Shown here piece after piece: positions 1 to 10,359 of a DNA stretch of 64,000 bases. The notes under the pieces were generated by a model. The model was not told the DNA's origin. It worked only from the letters and a program-made list of their open reading frames with translations, and ran no database searches. The stretch lies in NCBI RefSeq assembly GCF_900582195.1, contig NZ_UTHA01000221.1:62001-126000 (forward strand), written 5' to 3'. How positions within the stretch are numbered: position 1 is the first letter of the stretch; every line of letters starts with the position of its first letter. This DNA is from Pseudomonas viridiflava. Lineage in GTDB: Bacteria; Pseudomonadota; Gammaproteobacteria; Pseudomonadales; Pseudomonadaceae. A program made the translations under genes and the position numbers.

Positions 1-1452
1 GTTGTAGGTCAGCGCCAGCCCCAGCCCGGTGCCGCCGTACTGACGAGTGATGCCGGCGCCCGCTTGAGTGAACGGCTGGAAGATTTTCAGCTGCGCATCC
101 TGGGCGATGCCGATGCCGGTGTCGCAGACCTCTATGCGCACGCCCTCCTTGTAGGTCGACAAACGCACATCGACCCGGCCGAACCGAGTGAATTTCAGCG
201 CGTTGGACAGCAGATTGCTGACGATCTGCCGCACGCGGGTCGGATCGCCCAGCACCAGAGCCGGGAAGTGCGGATCGATCAGGCAGGTCAGCTCGACGCT
301 CGGCGCGGCATTCTGTGAGAGCAGGTTGGCGGTGTCTTCGATCAAGGAGCCCAGGTCGAACGGGATGTGCTCAAGCTCCAGTTGCCCGGCATCGAATTTC
401 GACAGGTCGAGAATATCGTTGAGCAACTCGACCAGCACCTTGCCCGAATCGTGGGCGATTGACAGTTGTTGTTGCTGCTCGGCATTCAACGGGCCGTCGA
501 GCGACAGCGCGATCATCCCCAGCAGCCCGTTGAGCGGTGTGCGGATCTCATGGCTCATGTTGGCGAGGAACGCCGAGCGGGCCTCGGCCATTTCCAGGGC
601 GGTGCTGCGGGCGACTTCGAGTTCTTGATTGGACTGACTGAGCCGTGAGTTGATTGCCTTGAGTTCAGCGGTGCGCGCCGAGACGATGTTTTCCAGTTGT
701 CCGAGGTAGTCGGTCAGGCGGTTTTCGGCGTTTCGCCGCTGCTGGATCTCGGTGGCAATATTCTCGAATTGCTGATTGGCGACTTTGACCAGCACGCCGA
801 TTTCATCGTTGCTGTGGCCGGACGGGCATTCCAGTGAGGTCGGCTCGGCGCTGCGTGGGTCGCGTCCGCTGAGTTCGCGGATCACTCGCACCAGCGGTTT
901 GGTCAGCATCACGTAGAACAGCGCCAAGAGGATGCCGGTAAGAATCAGGCTGCGGGCGAAACCATTGAGCAGGGTTATCTCGGCCCGGCGCAGGAAACGG
1001 CTGCCAAAGGCATAAGTGTCGACCTCGAGGCTCAACACCCCCAGCGATTCGTTGGGCAGATGATCCAGGTACAGACGATCCTCGAACTGGCGTTTGGCGC
1101 CAAACAGGAAATCGCTGATCACCCGATAGCCGCTTTGCAGCTCCGGACGTTTGACGCTGGCCAGCACCGTACTGTTGTTGTCGATCAGTTGCGCTGAAAT
1201 GATCGCCGGTGAGCGCAACAGGCCCAACGTCAATTCCTGCGCCAGCTCGGCGTCGATGTTGTAGGCGATCCGTGAGGCCGGGTTATGGCTGATTTCCAGC
1301 AACGACAGGATTTCACGGTTGATGGAGGCGTCTTCGCTGGCATAATCGATGCCGATTTGCAGCAGGCTGAGCAGCGTGCCCAGAATGAACCCGACCAGCA
1401 CGGTAAGCCTGGCTTGCTTGTAAGACAGCCGGTGGGTGAATTTGATATCCAT
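1..1452 (-). CDS. sagS: SagS-like hybrid sensor histidine kinase, 3' end cut off by window
   Basis: Membrane sensor kinase; 484 N-terminal residues are visible and the rest lies beyond base 1. The start is the ATG at 1452 (MDIKFTHRLSYKQ). A membrane helix at about 17-36, a periplasmic sensor region at 37-165 and a second helix at about 168-185 are followed by a HAMP-like linker and coiled coil. The HisKA box ANMSHEIRTPLNG has the phosphoacceptor His301, and the HATPase G1/G2 boxes DTGIGIA and GGTGLGL are near the edge. The N-terminus and the neighbouring DUF815 and GAF-domain genes recall P. aeruginosa SagS, the switch kinase for attached growth. The symbol is from memory of the family; a receiver domain would be expected in the missing part. 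It is divergent from the gene at 1620. Confidence 0.75.
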   Translation of the reverse strand, partial: MDIKFTHRLSYKQARLTVLVGFILGTLLSLLQIGIDYASEDASINREILSLLEISHNPASRIAYNIDAELAQELTLGLLRSPAIISAQLIDNNSTVLASVKRPELQSGYRVISDFLFGAKRQFEDRLYLDHLPNESLGVLSLEVDTYAFGSRFLRRAEITLLNGFARSLILTGILLALFYVMLTKPLVRVIRELSGRDPRSAEPTSLECPSGHSNDEIGVLVKVANQQFENIATEIQQRRNAENRLTDYLGQLENIVSARTAELKAINSRLSQSNQELEVARSTALEMAEARSAFLANMSHEIRTPLNGLLGMIALSLDGPLNAEQQQQLSIAHDSGKVLVELLNDILDLSKFDAGQLELEHIPFDLGSLIEDTANLLSQNAAPSVELTCLIDPHFPALVLGDPTRVRQIVSNLLSNALKFTRFGRVDVRLSTYKEGVRIEVCDTGIGIAQDAQLKIFQPFTQAGAGITRQYGGTGLGLALTYN

Positions 1453-1619
1453 GGGGTGTTGAACCACTTCCGTTTCCCTTCGCTGCTCAAGCATAGTCGA
1501 TCATGTATGGATACCGAGGTTCCCGAATCGCCTTGTAACAAGGCTTGGTAGGGTGATTTTTATCTGTGTGTCGTCACAGCAATCGCCATCATCACTGTGA
1601 ACGTGCCCGAGGAGAAGAC

Positions 1620-2510
1620 GTGGATTCCCGATTGAATGCTTTTCTTGAACGCGCCGAGTCGGTTCTGGCGCGGATCGAACCGCTGTTGCCGGCACCACGG
1701 CCGGTGATCGACTGGGGCACTTGTCTGGCTGCACGCTGGCAGCGTGACGGGCGCAGCGGCTACCTGTTGCCGCTGGAAGTCAGCCTCGACATGCGCCTGT
1801 CCGACCTGATCGGTGTCGACCGTCAGCTCGAACAACTGGGGCGCAACACCCAGCAATTTCTCGATGGCATGCCAGCCAACCACGCGTTGCTCTGGGGCTC
1901 GCGTGGTACCGGCAAGTCTTCGCTGGTGCGGGCGTTGCTGGCGGAACACGCCGCCGCAGGCCTGCGCCTGATCGAAATCGAGCGCGATCATCTGGCGGAT
2001 CTGCCGCGGGTGGTCGAGCAGATCGGTAAACTGCCGCAACGATTCGTGCTGTTTTGCGATGACCTGTCGTTCGAATCCGGTGAGGGCGATTACCGCGTGC
2101 TCAAAAGCGTGCTCGACGGCTCGCTCGAGCAGGCCCCTGACAACGTTTTGCTGTACGCCACTTCGAACCGTCGCCACCTGGTGCCGGAGAAAGAGAGCGA
2201 TAACGAAAACTGGAAACGCGTCGACGGCGAACTGCACCCCAGCGAAGCCGTGGAAGACAAGATCGCGCTGTCGGACCGTTTTGGTCTGTGGCTGTCGTTC
2301 TACCCGTTTACCCAAGAACACTTCCTCAACGTCGTCGAGCACTGGATCGGCCAATTGGCAGCCAGGGCCGGCCTGAGCTGGCAGCGCGATGAAGAGCTGG
2401 ACATCCTTGCCGTGCGTTGGGCCACCGGCCGCGGTAATCGCAACGGACGTTGCGCGTACCAATTCGCCCGTTACTGGGTGGGACTGAAATTGTTGGAGCA
2501 CAAGGCATGA
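1620..2510 (+). CDS. DUF815-family AAA-type ATPase
   Basis: P-loop ATPase of the DUF815 family, 296 residues. The GTG at 1620 is chosen because GAGGAG lies 6-10 bases upstream; a reading frame runs further back to 1566 without a ribosome site. Walker A is GSRGTGKSSL and Walker B-like FVLFCDDLSFE. The family is widespread in proteobacteria and lacks a settled function. The stop overlaps the start of msrC (ATGA), so the two are co-translated. The gene is divergent from the SagS-like kinase. Confidence 0.85.
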   Translation: MDSRLNAFLERAESVLARIEPLLPAPRPVIDWGTCLAARWQRDGRSGYLLPLEVSLDMRLSDLIGVDRQLEQLGRNTQQFLDGMPANHALLWGSRGTGKSSLVRALLAEHAAAGLRLIEIERDHLADLPRVVEQIGKLPQRFVLFCDDLSFESGEGDYRVLKSVLDGSLEQAPDNVLLYATSNRRHLVPEKESDNENWKRVDGELHPSEAVEDKIALSDRFGLWLSFYPFTQEHFLNVVEHWIGQLAARAGLSWQRDEELDILAVRWATGRGNRNGRCAYQFARYWVGLKLLEHKA

Positions 2511-2989
2511 TTGATTTGCAACAAAGCGGCCAGGGCCTCGAAGGCTATGGCATGTTGGCCGCACAACTGGAGTCGCTGCTGGCGGATGAGCGCGATTTCA
2601 TCGCCAACGCCGCGCAGTTTTCCGCGTTCCTGTTCAACCAGCTCGATGACCTGAACTGGGCGGGTTTTTACCTCAATCGTAACGAAGAGCTGGTGCTTGG
2701 CCCGTTCCAGGGGCAGATCGCCTGCGTGCGCATTCCGTTCGGCCGTGGCGTTTGCGGTGCGGCGGCGGCCACTCTGCAAACCCAGCGCGTTGAAGACGTA
2801 CACGCGTTCCCCGGCCATATCGCTTGTGACAGCGCTTCGAACAGTGAGCTGGTCGTGCCGCTGGTCAAGGAAGGGCGTCTGATCGGTGTACTCGATCTCG
2901 ACAGCCCGAAACTCGCGCGTTTTACCGCGCAGGATCAGGCCGGTATCGAGCAACTGGCGGCGATTTTCCTGCGTCTGACCGACTGCTGA
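2507..2989 (+). CDS. msrC: free methionine-(R)-sulfoxide reductase (GAF-domain fRMsr)
   Basis: Cytoplasmic 160-residue GAF-domain enzyme that reduces free L-methionine-(R)-sulfoxide using thioredoxin. The three cysteines of the E. coli enzyme (84, 94, 118) are present with the same spacing as Cys73 (GQIACVRIPFG), Cys83 (GVCG) and Cys107 (FPGHIACDSASNSE). The ATG at 2507 overlaps the stop of the upstream ATPase gene. Its stop codon directly abuts that of the convergent HD-GYP gene, with no terminator between them. Confidence 0.92.
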   Translation: MIDLQQSGQGLEGYGMLAAQLESLLADERDFIANAAQFSAFLFNQLDDLNWAGFYLNRNEELVLGPFQGQIACVRIPFGRGVCGAAAATLQTQRVEDVHAFPGHIACDSASNSELVVPLVKEGRLIGVLDLDSPKLARFTAQDQAGIEQLAAIFLRLTDC

Positions 2990-5935
2990 TCACGCGGTGA
3001 GGCCAGCCTTGTGCAACAGGCTGGCCGGATCCACGTTGTCGATCTGCCCGGGATCGAGAAAACGCTCGGCGTATTGCATGTACACGCCGTCGGTGATGAA
3101 CAATTCAAACAGCTGGGCATCGATGTGCGCTTCGCGGCACATGGTGGCCATGATCGCCAACGCCTCACTCAAGGTTTTCGCTTTCTTGTACGGGCGATCA
3201 GCTGCGGTCAGCGCCTCGAAGATATCGGCAATCGCCATCATCCGCGCCGGCAGGCTCATGTCTTGACGCTTCAGGCGTTTCGGGTAACCGGTGCCGTCCA
3301 TTTTTTCATGATGACCGCCGGCAATTTCGGCAATGCTGTCGAGGTGGCTTGGGAAGGGCAGGTGGCTGAGCATCATGATCGTCTGCACCATGTGGTGATT
3401 GATCACGTAACGTTCTTCGCGGGTCAGGGTGCCGCGATTGATGCTCAGGTTGTACAGCTCGCCGCGATTGTATTTGTAGTGCGGCACATCCAGCTTGAAG
3501 CCCCACGGATTGTCTTCGGGAATCAATTCGTTCGGGTCGCGCTCGAGCAAGTGCTCGGGCTTGTCTGCCAAAAGCCTTTCACTGACCGGCAAGCTCGGTG
3601 GTGGTGTGCGCGCCTGACGCCGGTTCTCTTCCCATGACACCCCCAGGCGGTCATCAAGGGTGCGCATCCAGGTGCGTTGCGCCAGATGCTCAAGGCGTCG
3701 CAGATCCGCTTCGGCCATGGCCTCACTGCCCAGATTGCAGCGCGCGACAAACGCGAAGTCGTCGTCGAGCGTCGCCAGCGTGGTGTCGCGCAATTGCGCC
3801 AGTGCTGGCTCATCGCCGCCCAAGGCCCGCGCCTGCCAATAGCTGATCCAGGCATCACGCTTGAGCACTTCGAAGCGGGTGCGGATTTCGTGGATGCGGT
3901 CGTTGATGGTTTCCAGTTTGGTTGCCTTGTCGACCACGTACTCCGGCGTCGTCACCTTGCCGCAGTCGTGCAGCCACGCGGCAATGTGCAAGGCTTCCCA
4001 TTCATCCTCGCTGGGCTGGTAGGCACTGAAGGCGGGCGCCTGACTGGCCGCCGCAGCCTGGGCGAGCATCAGCGTCAGCTCTGGCACACGCTGACAATGC
4101 CCGCCGGTGTACGGACTCTTGGCGTCGATGGCACCGGCGAGCAACTGAATGAAGGCGTCGAGCAACTGCTTCTGGCGGGCTTGCAAGCGTTGACCCTCGA
4201 TACTCACTGCCGCCGCGCCGGAGACCGCCTGCAGAAAAGCGATGCGGTCCGGCCGCAGTTTTTCCAGGTCAGCCGCCGCGCCGCTGTCGTTGACCAGCAG
4301 AATCAGCAGGCCGATGGTTTCGTTGTGACGGTTGTGCAAGCGGATGCCGATCAGATGAATGCGTGGTGATTGCATCGCCAGCAGGACTTTCTGCAGATCG
4401 CCGGCCTGATCGACGCCGAAATTGCTCACCACGTTGTTGGCGCTGACCAATTGTTCGAACCAGGCCGGGCCCCCGTTCTGCTGCAGGTCGTGCCCCTGAA
4501 TGTCGAACGCCTCCAGCGCCTGAGGCGTGCCATCGATCACCAGCCCGTAAGGCTCCATGCGGCTGCTGTCACTTTCACGCAGGTAGATCAGGCCTGCCTG
4601 CGCCTGAGCAATCTGTACCGTTTCGAACAGCACCCGTTGCAGCAGGGGGGCGAAGCGGGTTTCGGCGCCGAGGGTGTCGGTGATCCGGAAGAAACTGGCC
4701 AGGGTGTCTTTCATCCGTGCCATCGAAACGCTCAACTGGTCGACTTCCAGCACCGGCGAGCGGCGTGCCAGCGGAAAATTGAAATCGAAACTGCGGATCG
4801 CGTCCGCTTCCTTGACCAGCGCATGCAGTGGCTTGACCAGAATTCGCGAAATCACCCAGCCCAGCGGCAGGCACAACAGCAGGGTCGCCAAGGTGATCAG
4901 CGCGCCTTGCCAGCGCAAGCGGTAGGCGTCGACCAGTAGCTCGTCTTCCGGCACCAGCAGCGCCAACTGCAAACCTTTCGGGCCACCCTCCTGAATGCTG
5001 CTGCGGGCGACGATCCACTGGCGGCCATCCGCTTGCAGGCGAGTGCCGGTATGTGCCCCGGACAACAGCGCGTGCAACCCAGGACTCAGATCCGCCGCTT
5101 TGGCCAGATGCGCCGTGCTGCCATCGACGATCAGGCGCTGGCTGTCGGGGTAGGCCACGGCGTTGCCGTCGGCATCGAACAGGGCAATGTCGGTGGACGG
5201 TGTGACGACATGTTTACTCAGCGCCGCCGACAGGGCGACCAGCGTCAGATCCGCGCCGATGACGGCGTTTTCGCCGCTGCGTCGGGCCAGTGTGGTGCCG
5301 ACGTTGTGCGTGGAGAAAAACACGTAGGGCTCGGTGGTGATCTGTTGGTTTTGCTGGCGTGCATCGTTGAACCACGCACGGCTGCGCGGATCGTAGCGGT
5401 CCTCGGGGTTGTCGTGACGGCTGATCGGCGTCAGTGCCTGATCGAAGAACAGTGACTGCGAGTGCATCGCGCCCTGCGGGTCATGCTCGATACTCCAGAC
5501 CTGATACGCCGCCGCTTCAGGGGCTTTGAGCAGCGCCTTCAGAGCGGCGCTGCGCAACGGCCGCACCATGAAAAAATCGCCATTGGCATAACCCAGGTAC
5601 AGCGATGCCAGATTCGGGTTGTCGACGAGCGACTGGCTGAACGGTTTGAGCAAGGGCAAGCGTTGCTCAAGGCGATCGGCCTGAGTGGCAGGGTTTTCGG
5701 CCAGCAAACTCAGCAGATGGCGGATCGGCTGGTAGGTCGCGGACATGTCCAGCCGAACGTCCTGTTCGATCCGCTCGAACAGCTTCTCGCTGCTCGACAG
5801 GATGATCTGCGTGGTCTGGTGGTAATTGAACAGCCCCAGCACGACCCCGGTAAGCAGCAAGAGAAATGTGAACATGACGCTGATGTGCACATGCAGCGGG
5901 AACCGGCGTTGCTCCGGGCGCAGTGGGCTGGGCAT
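2990..5935 (-). CDS. membrane HD-GYP c-di-GMP phosphodiesterase (Cache-HAMP-GAF-HD-GYP)
   Basis: Predicted cyclic-di-GMP phosphodiesterase of 981 residues. A first membrane helix at about 19-37 and a second at about 335-360 flank a large periplasmic Cache-type sensor region. A HAMP linker, a GAF domain at about 435-580 and the HD-GYP domain follow. Key residues are intact: the HD pair in AAWLHDCGKVTTPEYV, then the signature HHEKMDGTGYP and DIFEALTAADRPYKKAK. The HD and GYP parts are separated by a longer insert than usual, including a stretch with RTPPPSLPVSERLL. It lies 47 bases downstream of the BvgS-like kinase on the same strand and may be co-transcribed. Confidence 0.88.
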   Translation of the reverse strand: MPSPLRPEQRRFPLHVHISVMFTFLLLLTGVVLGLFNYHQTTQIILSSSEKLFERIEQDVRLDMSATYQPIRHLLSLLAENPATQADRLEQRLPLLKPFSQSLVDNPNLASLYLGYANGDFFMVRPLRSAALKALLKAPEAAAYQVWSIEHDPQGAMHSQSLFFDQALTPISRHDNPEDRYDPRSRAWFNDARQQNQQITTEPYVFFSTHNVGTTLARRSGENAVIGADLTLVALSAALSKHVVTPSTDIALFDADGNAVAYPDSQRLIVDGSTAHLAKAADLSPGLHALLSGAHTGTRLQADGRQWIVARSSIQEGGPKGLQLALLVPEDELLVDAYRLRWQGALITLATLLLCLPLGWVISRILVKPLHALVKEADAIRSFDFNFPLARRSPVLEVDQLSVSMARMKDTLASFFRITDTLGAETRFAPLLQRVLFETVQIAQAQAGLIYLRESDSSRMEPYGLVIDGTPQALEAFDIQGHDLQQNGGPAWFEQLVSANNVVSNFGVDQAGDLQKVLLAMQSPRIHLIGIRLHNRHNETIGLLILLVNDSGAAADLEKLRPDRIAFLQAVSGAAAVSIEGQRLQARQKQLLDAFIQLLAGAIDAKSPYTGGHCQRVPELTLMLAQAAAASQAPAFSAYQPSEDEWEALHIAAWLHDCGKVTTPEYVVDKATKLETINDRIHEIRTRFEVLKRDAWISYWQARALGGDEPALAQLRDTTLATLDDDFAFVARCNLGSEAMAEADLRRLEHLAQRTWMRTLDDRLGVSWEENRRQARTPPPSLPVSERLLADKPEHLLERDPNELIPEDNPWGFKLDVPHYKYNRGELYNLSINRGTLTREERYVINHHMVQTIMMLSHLPFPSHLDSIAEIAGGHHEKMDGTGYPKRLKRQDMSLPARMMAIADIFEALTAADRPYKKAKTLSEALAIMATMCREAHIDAQLFELFITDGVYMQYAERFLDPGQIDNVDPASLLHKAGLTA

Positions 5936-5982
5936 TTCTGGCTCTCCATGGTGTTTAACTCACTGCTCAGCGCCAAGCATAG

Positions 5983-8900
5983 TTAAGGCAAGCTCATTGT
6001 GCTTTGATCCGACACCGCCAATTGTTGCTGCAAGGCATGCTCGAGATCGAGCATCGCCTGGTTGCTCGCCTCGCAACGGCGGGCAACTTCATCTGTCGAC
6101 ATTGCCTCGGCGCAGGCCAGCTCAAGAGCATCGCAACACTCGATCACGCGCGATGCCTGAGCGATCCGCGCGGCCCCTTTGATCTTGTGAGCGACCACCG
6201 CCAGCGCGCCGCGGTCATGTTCGGGCGACAGCGCGAGCAGTTCCTGTCGGTCCAGCCTGCTGCTTTTGAGCAACTCGACCAGCAGACGGCGAGCCTGCGC
6301 AGGGTTGCCGCCGGTCAGCATGTGCATGTTTTGCAGGTTGAAGGCCGGTGGCGCTGACGTCGGCGTGATGCCATCGACCCACTGGCTGAGCAGGCTCAAG
6401 CTCAGGGGTTTGAACAGGCAATCGTTCATGCCGGCCTGTTTGCAGCGCTGGATTTCCTCGGGTTGCGCATTGGCCGTGAAGCCCAGCACGGTGCAGGGCG
6501 GGCAGCGCGCCAGCAGTTCTTGCTGACGAATGGCGCGGGTCAGTTCATAGCCATTCATCAAGGGCATGTTGCAGTCGGCAATCACCAGATCGAAATGGCC
6601 GGCCTTCCATAGCTTCAGGCCCTCGCAGCCGTTCTCGGCAATGCTGAAGTGATGACCGAGAAACTCCAGTTGCTGACACATCAACAAGCGATTGGCGGGA
6701 TGATCATCGACCACCAGCACCCGCAGAGGTGCCTGTGAGGTCTTGATCGCGGGTTCACTTTTCATCGTGTTCACCTGTATCGGCAGTGTTTCCAGGGCCA
6801 GAGAGATGCAGACCTGCGTGCCGATGCCCGGCTGACTGCTCAATTGCAATTGTCCGCCCATCATTTCGCACAGGTTACGACTGATCACCAGCCCCAGGCC
6901 TGCACCGCTTCTGCCTTGCTGGTTACTGTTTTCCGCTTGGGTAAACGGTTCGAACAAGCGCTGCTGATCCTCGGCACTGATGCCGACGCCGCTGTCCTGT
7001 ACGGTCAGTTGCATCAGGGCGCGGGCAGGCACATCGGTGTTCATCAGATCCAGGGTGATCCGTACCTGTCCCTGTTCGGTGAATTTGATGGCATTGCTGA
7101 CCAGATTCGACAGTACCTGCTTGAAACGCAGTGGATCGAGATACACATCGACGGCCAGATCCGGCGGATTGAAGATGACTTGCAGGCTGAGGTTTTTCTG
7201 CCGGGCGAGGCCGTCGAAGATCCTTGCCACTGACGCTACGGTGTCGACCAGATTGACCCGTTCGGGACAAAGGCTCAGGCGCCCGGATTCGATCCGGGCG
7301 ATGTCGAGAATATCGCCGATCAAGCCCAGCAAGTCCTTGGCCGAATGGTAGGCGGTGTCGATCGAAGAGCGATCCGGGTGTTGTCGATCCATGCGTTCGA
7401 GCGTCAGTTCAAGCATGCCGATTACCGCATTCATCGGTGTACGGATTTCGTGACTCATGGTCGCCAGAAAGGTGCTTTTCGCCCGGTTGGCCTCATCCGC
7501 CCGTTCTTTGGCCGTACGCAGTTCATCGAACAACTGACGGCGCTCGCTGATGTCGATCCAGCCACCGATGATGCCTTTGACCTCCCCACTGGAGTCGCGG
7601 TACGGCAGTATCCAGTGATAGATCGTCAGCCTGCGGTTGCCGATGTGCAGAGGCCGGTCGACAACCATTGGCGTGCCCTCGGCGACGACGCGCTGGTAAT
7701 CGGCCTGAAAGGCCCGGGCTTCGAAGGCGTTACTCAGGGTGCCTTCGATGACGCTCTTGCCGATGACGTCCTCGCGCCGCGCACTGAATGCTTCGAGATA
7801 GCTTTCGTTGCAACTTTGCAGCAGGCCCCGGCGGTCGCGCACATAAATCGGGTGAGGTGTGCCGTCGACCAGAGAACGCATGAATTCGAACTGGTCGTTC
7901 AGCGCACGCTCGGCAGCCTGGCGTTGTTTGATCTGGTGGCGCATGTAGGCGTTCCACGCCAAAAGCAGCAGCAGTAACAGGCACGCGCCGAGGATCACTT
8001 GATAGAACAGGCGCTGGTAGTTGTGCCAGATGTTCTGCGATGCCGTGGAGTAACCGCGCCAGCGGCCATTGATCACACCCAGTTCATCCGGCGCGATGCT
8101 CAACAAGGCCTTGTTGATGATCGACGCCAGTTCCGTGCTGTCGCTGGCGGTCGCCAGGGAAAACGCAGCCTGGCCGGTGCCGATGGTGGTGGTGATTTGC
8201 AATGGCTGGTTAAAAATCCGCGAAGAAATGAAGTAGTTGGCAATCACCAGCGAGTTCACCGCGCCGTCGACCTGGCCTTCCGCGAGCAGCGACACCGCGC
8301 TGAAAGTATCCGCGGTTTCGATCAAATGGATGCGTGGATACTCGCGGCGCAGGTACTCGACCATCGGATTGCCCTGAGCAATCGCCAGTTGCTTGTCTCT
8401 GAGCTGGCCCAGATTGGTCGGGCCATCGGCGCTTTTGCGGGTCAGCAGAACGTAGGAGTTTTCCAGGTACGGACGACTGAAGTTGAGGGTTTTTTCGCGC
8501 TCCGCTGTGGGCAGCAAGGCGGCGATCAGATCGGCTTGATGACGGTCTATCTGCTGGATCATTTCCGCGTCGTTGCGGCTGCGGCGGATCTCGAAACGCA
8601 GGCCGGTGCGCAGACGGATCAGCTCGAGCAGGTCGGCACTGATACCGCGAAAATTGCCGTCGTTGTCAAAGAACGTCAGCGGCGCGAACGCTTCATTGAC
8701 CACCACGCTGACCACCGGGTGTTGTTTGAGCCAGGATTCTTCGCGTTGGGTCAGTTGCAGTTTCTGGTCAGTGAGCAACAGATCGCTGCCGGCGCTCCAG
8801 CGCTTGGCGATATTCTCGCGTTCGCTGGCCGGCACAGCCTTGAGTACGGCGTCGATGACGCCCAGCAGTTGTGGGTTGTCGCGGCGTACGGCGAAGCTGA

Positions 8901-9639
8901 ATCCCTGGGCTTCCTGCTTGCCGAAATTGGCCATGCGCACGTTGTTCAGGTAGCCCTTGTTGATCATGTAATGCGTCGACAGGGTGTCGCCGAGAAAAAC
9001 ATCGGCCTGGTCGAATGCAACGGCGTTGATCGCATTCTGGTAGGAGGGGTAGCAGGTGATGAGTGCTTTGGGATACAGCGCTTTGACTTCGGGCAACGGC
9101 AAGTAGTGATAGACCATGCTCAATCGCAGCCCGGCGAGGCCTTCGCTGAGGGAGCGGGGTTCGTCTTCACGGGTGACCAGCACCGGCTGGTCAATGGCAT
9201 AGGGCGTCGACAGCGCCAGGTTGGCATTGCTCGCTTCGAACCCGTTTGCAGTACCCAGCAGATCGACCTGGCCATCGAGGAGCGCGCGAATCGCCGCGTC
9301 CCGAGAGGGAAAACGTTGCACGCGGATCAGCAAGCCAGTGGCTTGACCGAGGAGTCCGGCGTAGTCGGCCGTCAGACCTTCGTAATCCTTGCCACTGACC
9401 GTCATGTCAAAGGGCGGGTAATCGGGCGCGGAGGTGCCCAGAACCAGTTCGTTACGCTCGAGCAGCCACTGCCGTTGGGACTGTTCGAAGGCAACCGGCA
9501 CCGATTCGCTCGCCGACCGACTGAGTAAGGCATAGTCCGGTGAAGTGCCGGGCATGGCGAACACGTTACTGCTCAGGTAAAGACCTGCACTCAACGCAAT
9601 TAAATAGTCCTTTAAACGGCTGGTCATGCGGGCTCTCAC
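5983..9639 (-). CDS. BvgS/EvgS-like hybrid sensor kinase
   Basis: Unorthodox phosphorelay kinase of up to 1218 residues. It has an N-terminal signal segment (about 10-29), two periplasmic SBP_bac_3 (Venus-flytrap) domains at about 60-285 and 305-530, a membrane helix at 547-566, a PAS domain at about 585-700, HisKA with His730 (MSHEIRTP), HATPase (GAGLGL), a receiver domain with Asp1022 (IADCNMPLMNG) and a C-terminal Hpt domain with His1151 (VAHKIKGAARIA). The whole relay is intact. The reading frame begins at a GTG overlapping the regulator stop; the ATG at 9627, preceded by TGAGAG, is an alternative start. The partner is the adjacent LuxR-type regulator. The stimulus is unknown. Confidence 0.9.
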   Translation of the reverse strand: MRARMTSRLKDYLIALSAGLYLSSNVFAMPGTSPDYALLSRSASESVPVAFEQSQRQWLLERNELVLGTSAPDYPPFDMTVSGKDYEGLTADYAGLLGQATGLLIRVQRFPSRDAAIRALLDGQVDLLGTANGFEASNANLALSTPYAIDQPVLVTREDEPRSLSEGLAGLRLSMVYHYLPLPEVKALYPKALITCYPSYQNAINAVAFDQADVFLGDTLSTHYMINKGYLNNVRMANFGKQEAQGFSFAVRRDNPQLLGVIDAVLKAVPASERENIAKRWSAGSDLLLTDQKLQLTQREESWLKQHPVVSVVVNEAFAPLTFFDNDGNFRGISADLLELIRLRTGLRFEIRRSRNDAEMIQQIDRHQADLIAALLPTAEREKTLNFSRPYLENSYVLLTRKSADGPTNLGQLRDKQLAIAQGNPMVEYLRREYPRIHLIETADTFSAVSLLAEGQVDGAVNSLVIANYFISSRIFNQPLQITTTIGTGQAAFSLATASDSTELASIINKALLSIAPDELGVINGRWRGYSTASQNIWHNYQRLFYQVILGACLLLLLLLAWNAYMRHQIKQRQAAERALNDQFEFMRSLVDGTPHPIYVRDRRGLLQSCNESYLEAFSARREDVIGKSVIEGTLSNAFEARAFQADYQRVVAEGTPMVVDRPLHIGNRRLTIYHWILPYRDSSGEVKGIIGGWIDISERRQLFDELRTAKERADEANRAKSTFLATMSHEIRTPMNAVIGMLELTLERMDRQHPDRSSIDTAYHSAKDLLGLIGDILDIARIESGRLSLCPERVNLVDTVASVARIFDGLARQKNLSLQVIFNPPDLAVDVYLDPLRFKQVLSNLVSNAIKFTEQGQVRITLDLMNTDVPARALMQLTVQDSGVGISAEDQQRLFEPFTQAENSNQQGRSGAGLGLVISRNLCEMMGGQLQLSSQPGIGTQVCISLALETLPIQVNTMKSEPAIKTSQAPLRVLVVDDHPANRLLMCQQLEFLGHHFSIAENGCEGLKLWKAGHFDLVIADCNMPLMNGYELTRAIRQQELLARCPPCTVLGFTANAQPEEIQRCKQAGMNDCLFKPLSLSLLSQWVDGITPTSAPPAFNLQNMHMLTGGNPAQARRLLVELLKSSRLDRQELLALSPEHDRGALAVVAHKIKGAARIAQASRVIECCDALELACAEAMSTDEVARRCEASNQAMLDLEHALQQQLAVSDQSTMSLP

Positions 9640-10262
9640 ACGAGTGCGTTTCGTTTGGCCATCTCGATAAGTTCTACAAGGGATTTGGCCTTGAGTTTTT
9701 GCATCAGGCGTTTTTTGTAGGTGCTGACGGTCTTGTTACTCAGAAACATGCCTTTGGCGATTTCCTTGTTGGTGCGACCCTGAGCGAACAGTTGCAAGAC
9801 CATCAACTCGCGATCATTGACGGATTTGAAAAGTTCCAGTTCGGCAAAACGGATATCGTCACTGCGCACCGGATTCAATGCCTGACTGGGGAAATAGTTG
9901 TAACCGGAAAGTACCGCTTTTATTGCGCTGACCAGTTCGCTCAATTCTTCCTGTTTACAGACATACCCCGATGCTCCGGATTGCATGCAGCGAATGCCGA
10001 ACAGTGTCGGGCACTGTGCCGTCAGAATCAGGATTTTCAGGGGAGAACCCATGGCATTGAAGCGCGCCAGCACTTCCAGACCGTCCAGCTTGGGAATGCT
10101 CACATCGAGAATGACCAGGTCGGGCATGCACTCGCGCACCATTTGCATCGCGTCGACCCCGTTATCGCTTTCGCCAACGACCTTGTAACCTTCATGCTCC
10201 AGCAGCATTCGAACGGCGAGACGGATGACCGGGTGATCGTCGACAATAAAAACGGAGTTCAT
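9636..10262 (-). CDS. BvgA/EvgA-like LuxR-family response regulator
   Basis: Response regulator of 208 residues starting at the ATG at 10262 (MNSVFIVDDHPVIRLAV); an upstream in-frame codon adds 12 unlikely residues. The receiver domain has the phosphoacceptor in DLVILDVSIPKLDG. The C-terminal LuxR/NarL helix-turn-helix reads LFAQGRTNKEIAKGMFLSNK. Its stop overlaps the start of the hybrid kinase, so the pair is translationally coupled, with the regulator first as in bvgAS and evgAS. Heptad-like sites lie upstream at 10360-10380. Confidence 0.9.
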   Translation of the reverse strand: MNSVFIVDDHPVIRLAVRMLLEHEGYKVVGESDNGVDAMQMVRECMPDLVILDVSIPKLDGLEVLARFNAMGSPLKILILTAQCPTLFGIRCMQSGASGYVCKQEELSELVSAIKAVLSGYNYFPSQALNPVRSDDIRFAELELFKSVNDRELMVLQLFAQGRTNKEIAKGMFLSNKTVSTYKKRLMQKLKAKSLVELIEMAKRNALV

Positions 10263-10359
10263 AATCAAATCCCATGCAAGCACGAATAAAGCGCGCACCT
10301 TAGCTCAGATGAATGAGCACTCGCATGGAGTGACATGGCTCCAGTTACGCTATCGGATT

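Noticed and set aside
7999-9528. A 509-residue frame antisense to the BvgS-like kinase
   Set aside because: It overlaps two clear SBP_bac_3 domains and shows no domain of its own.
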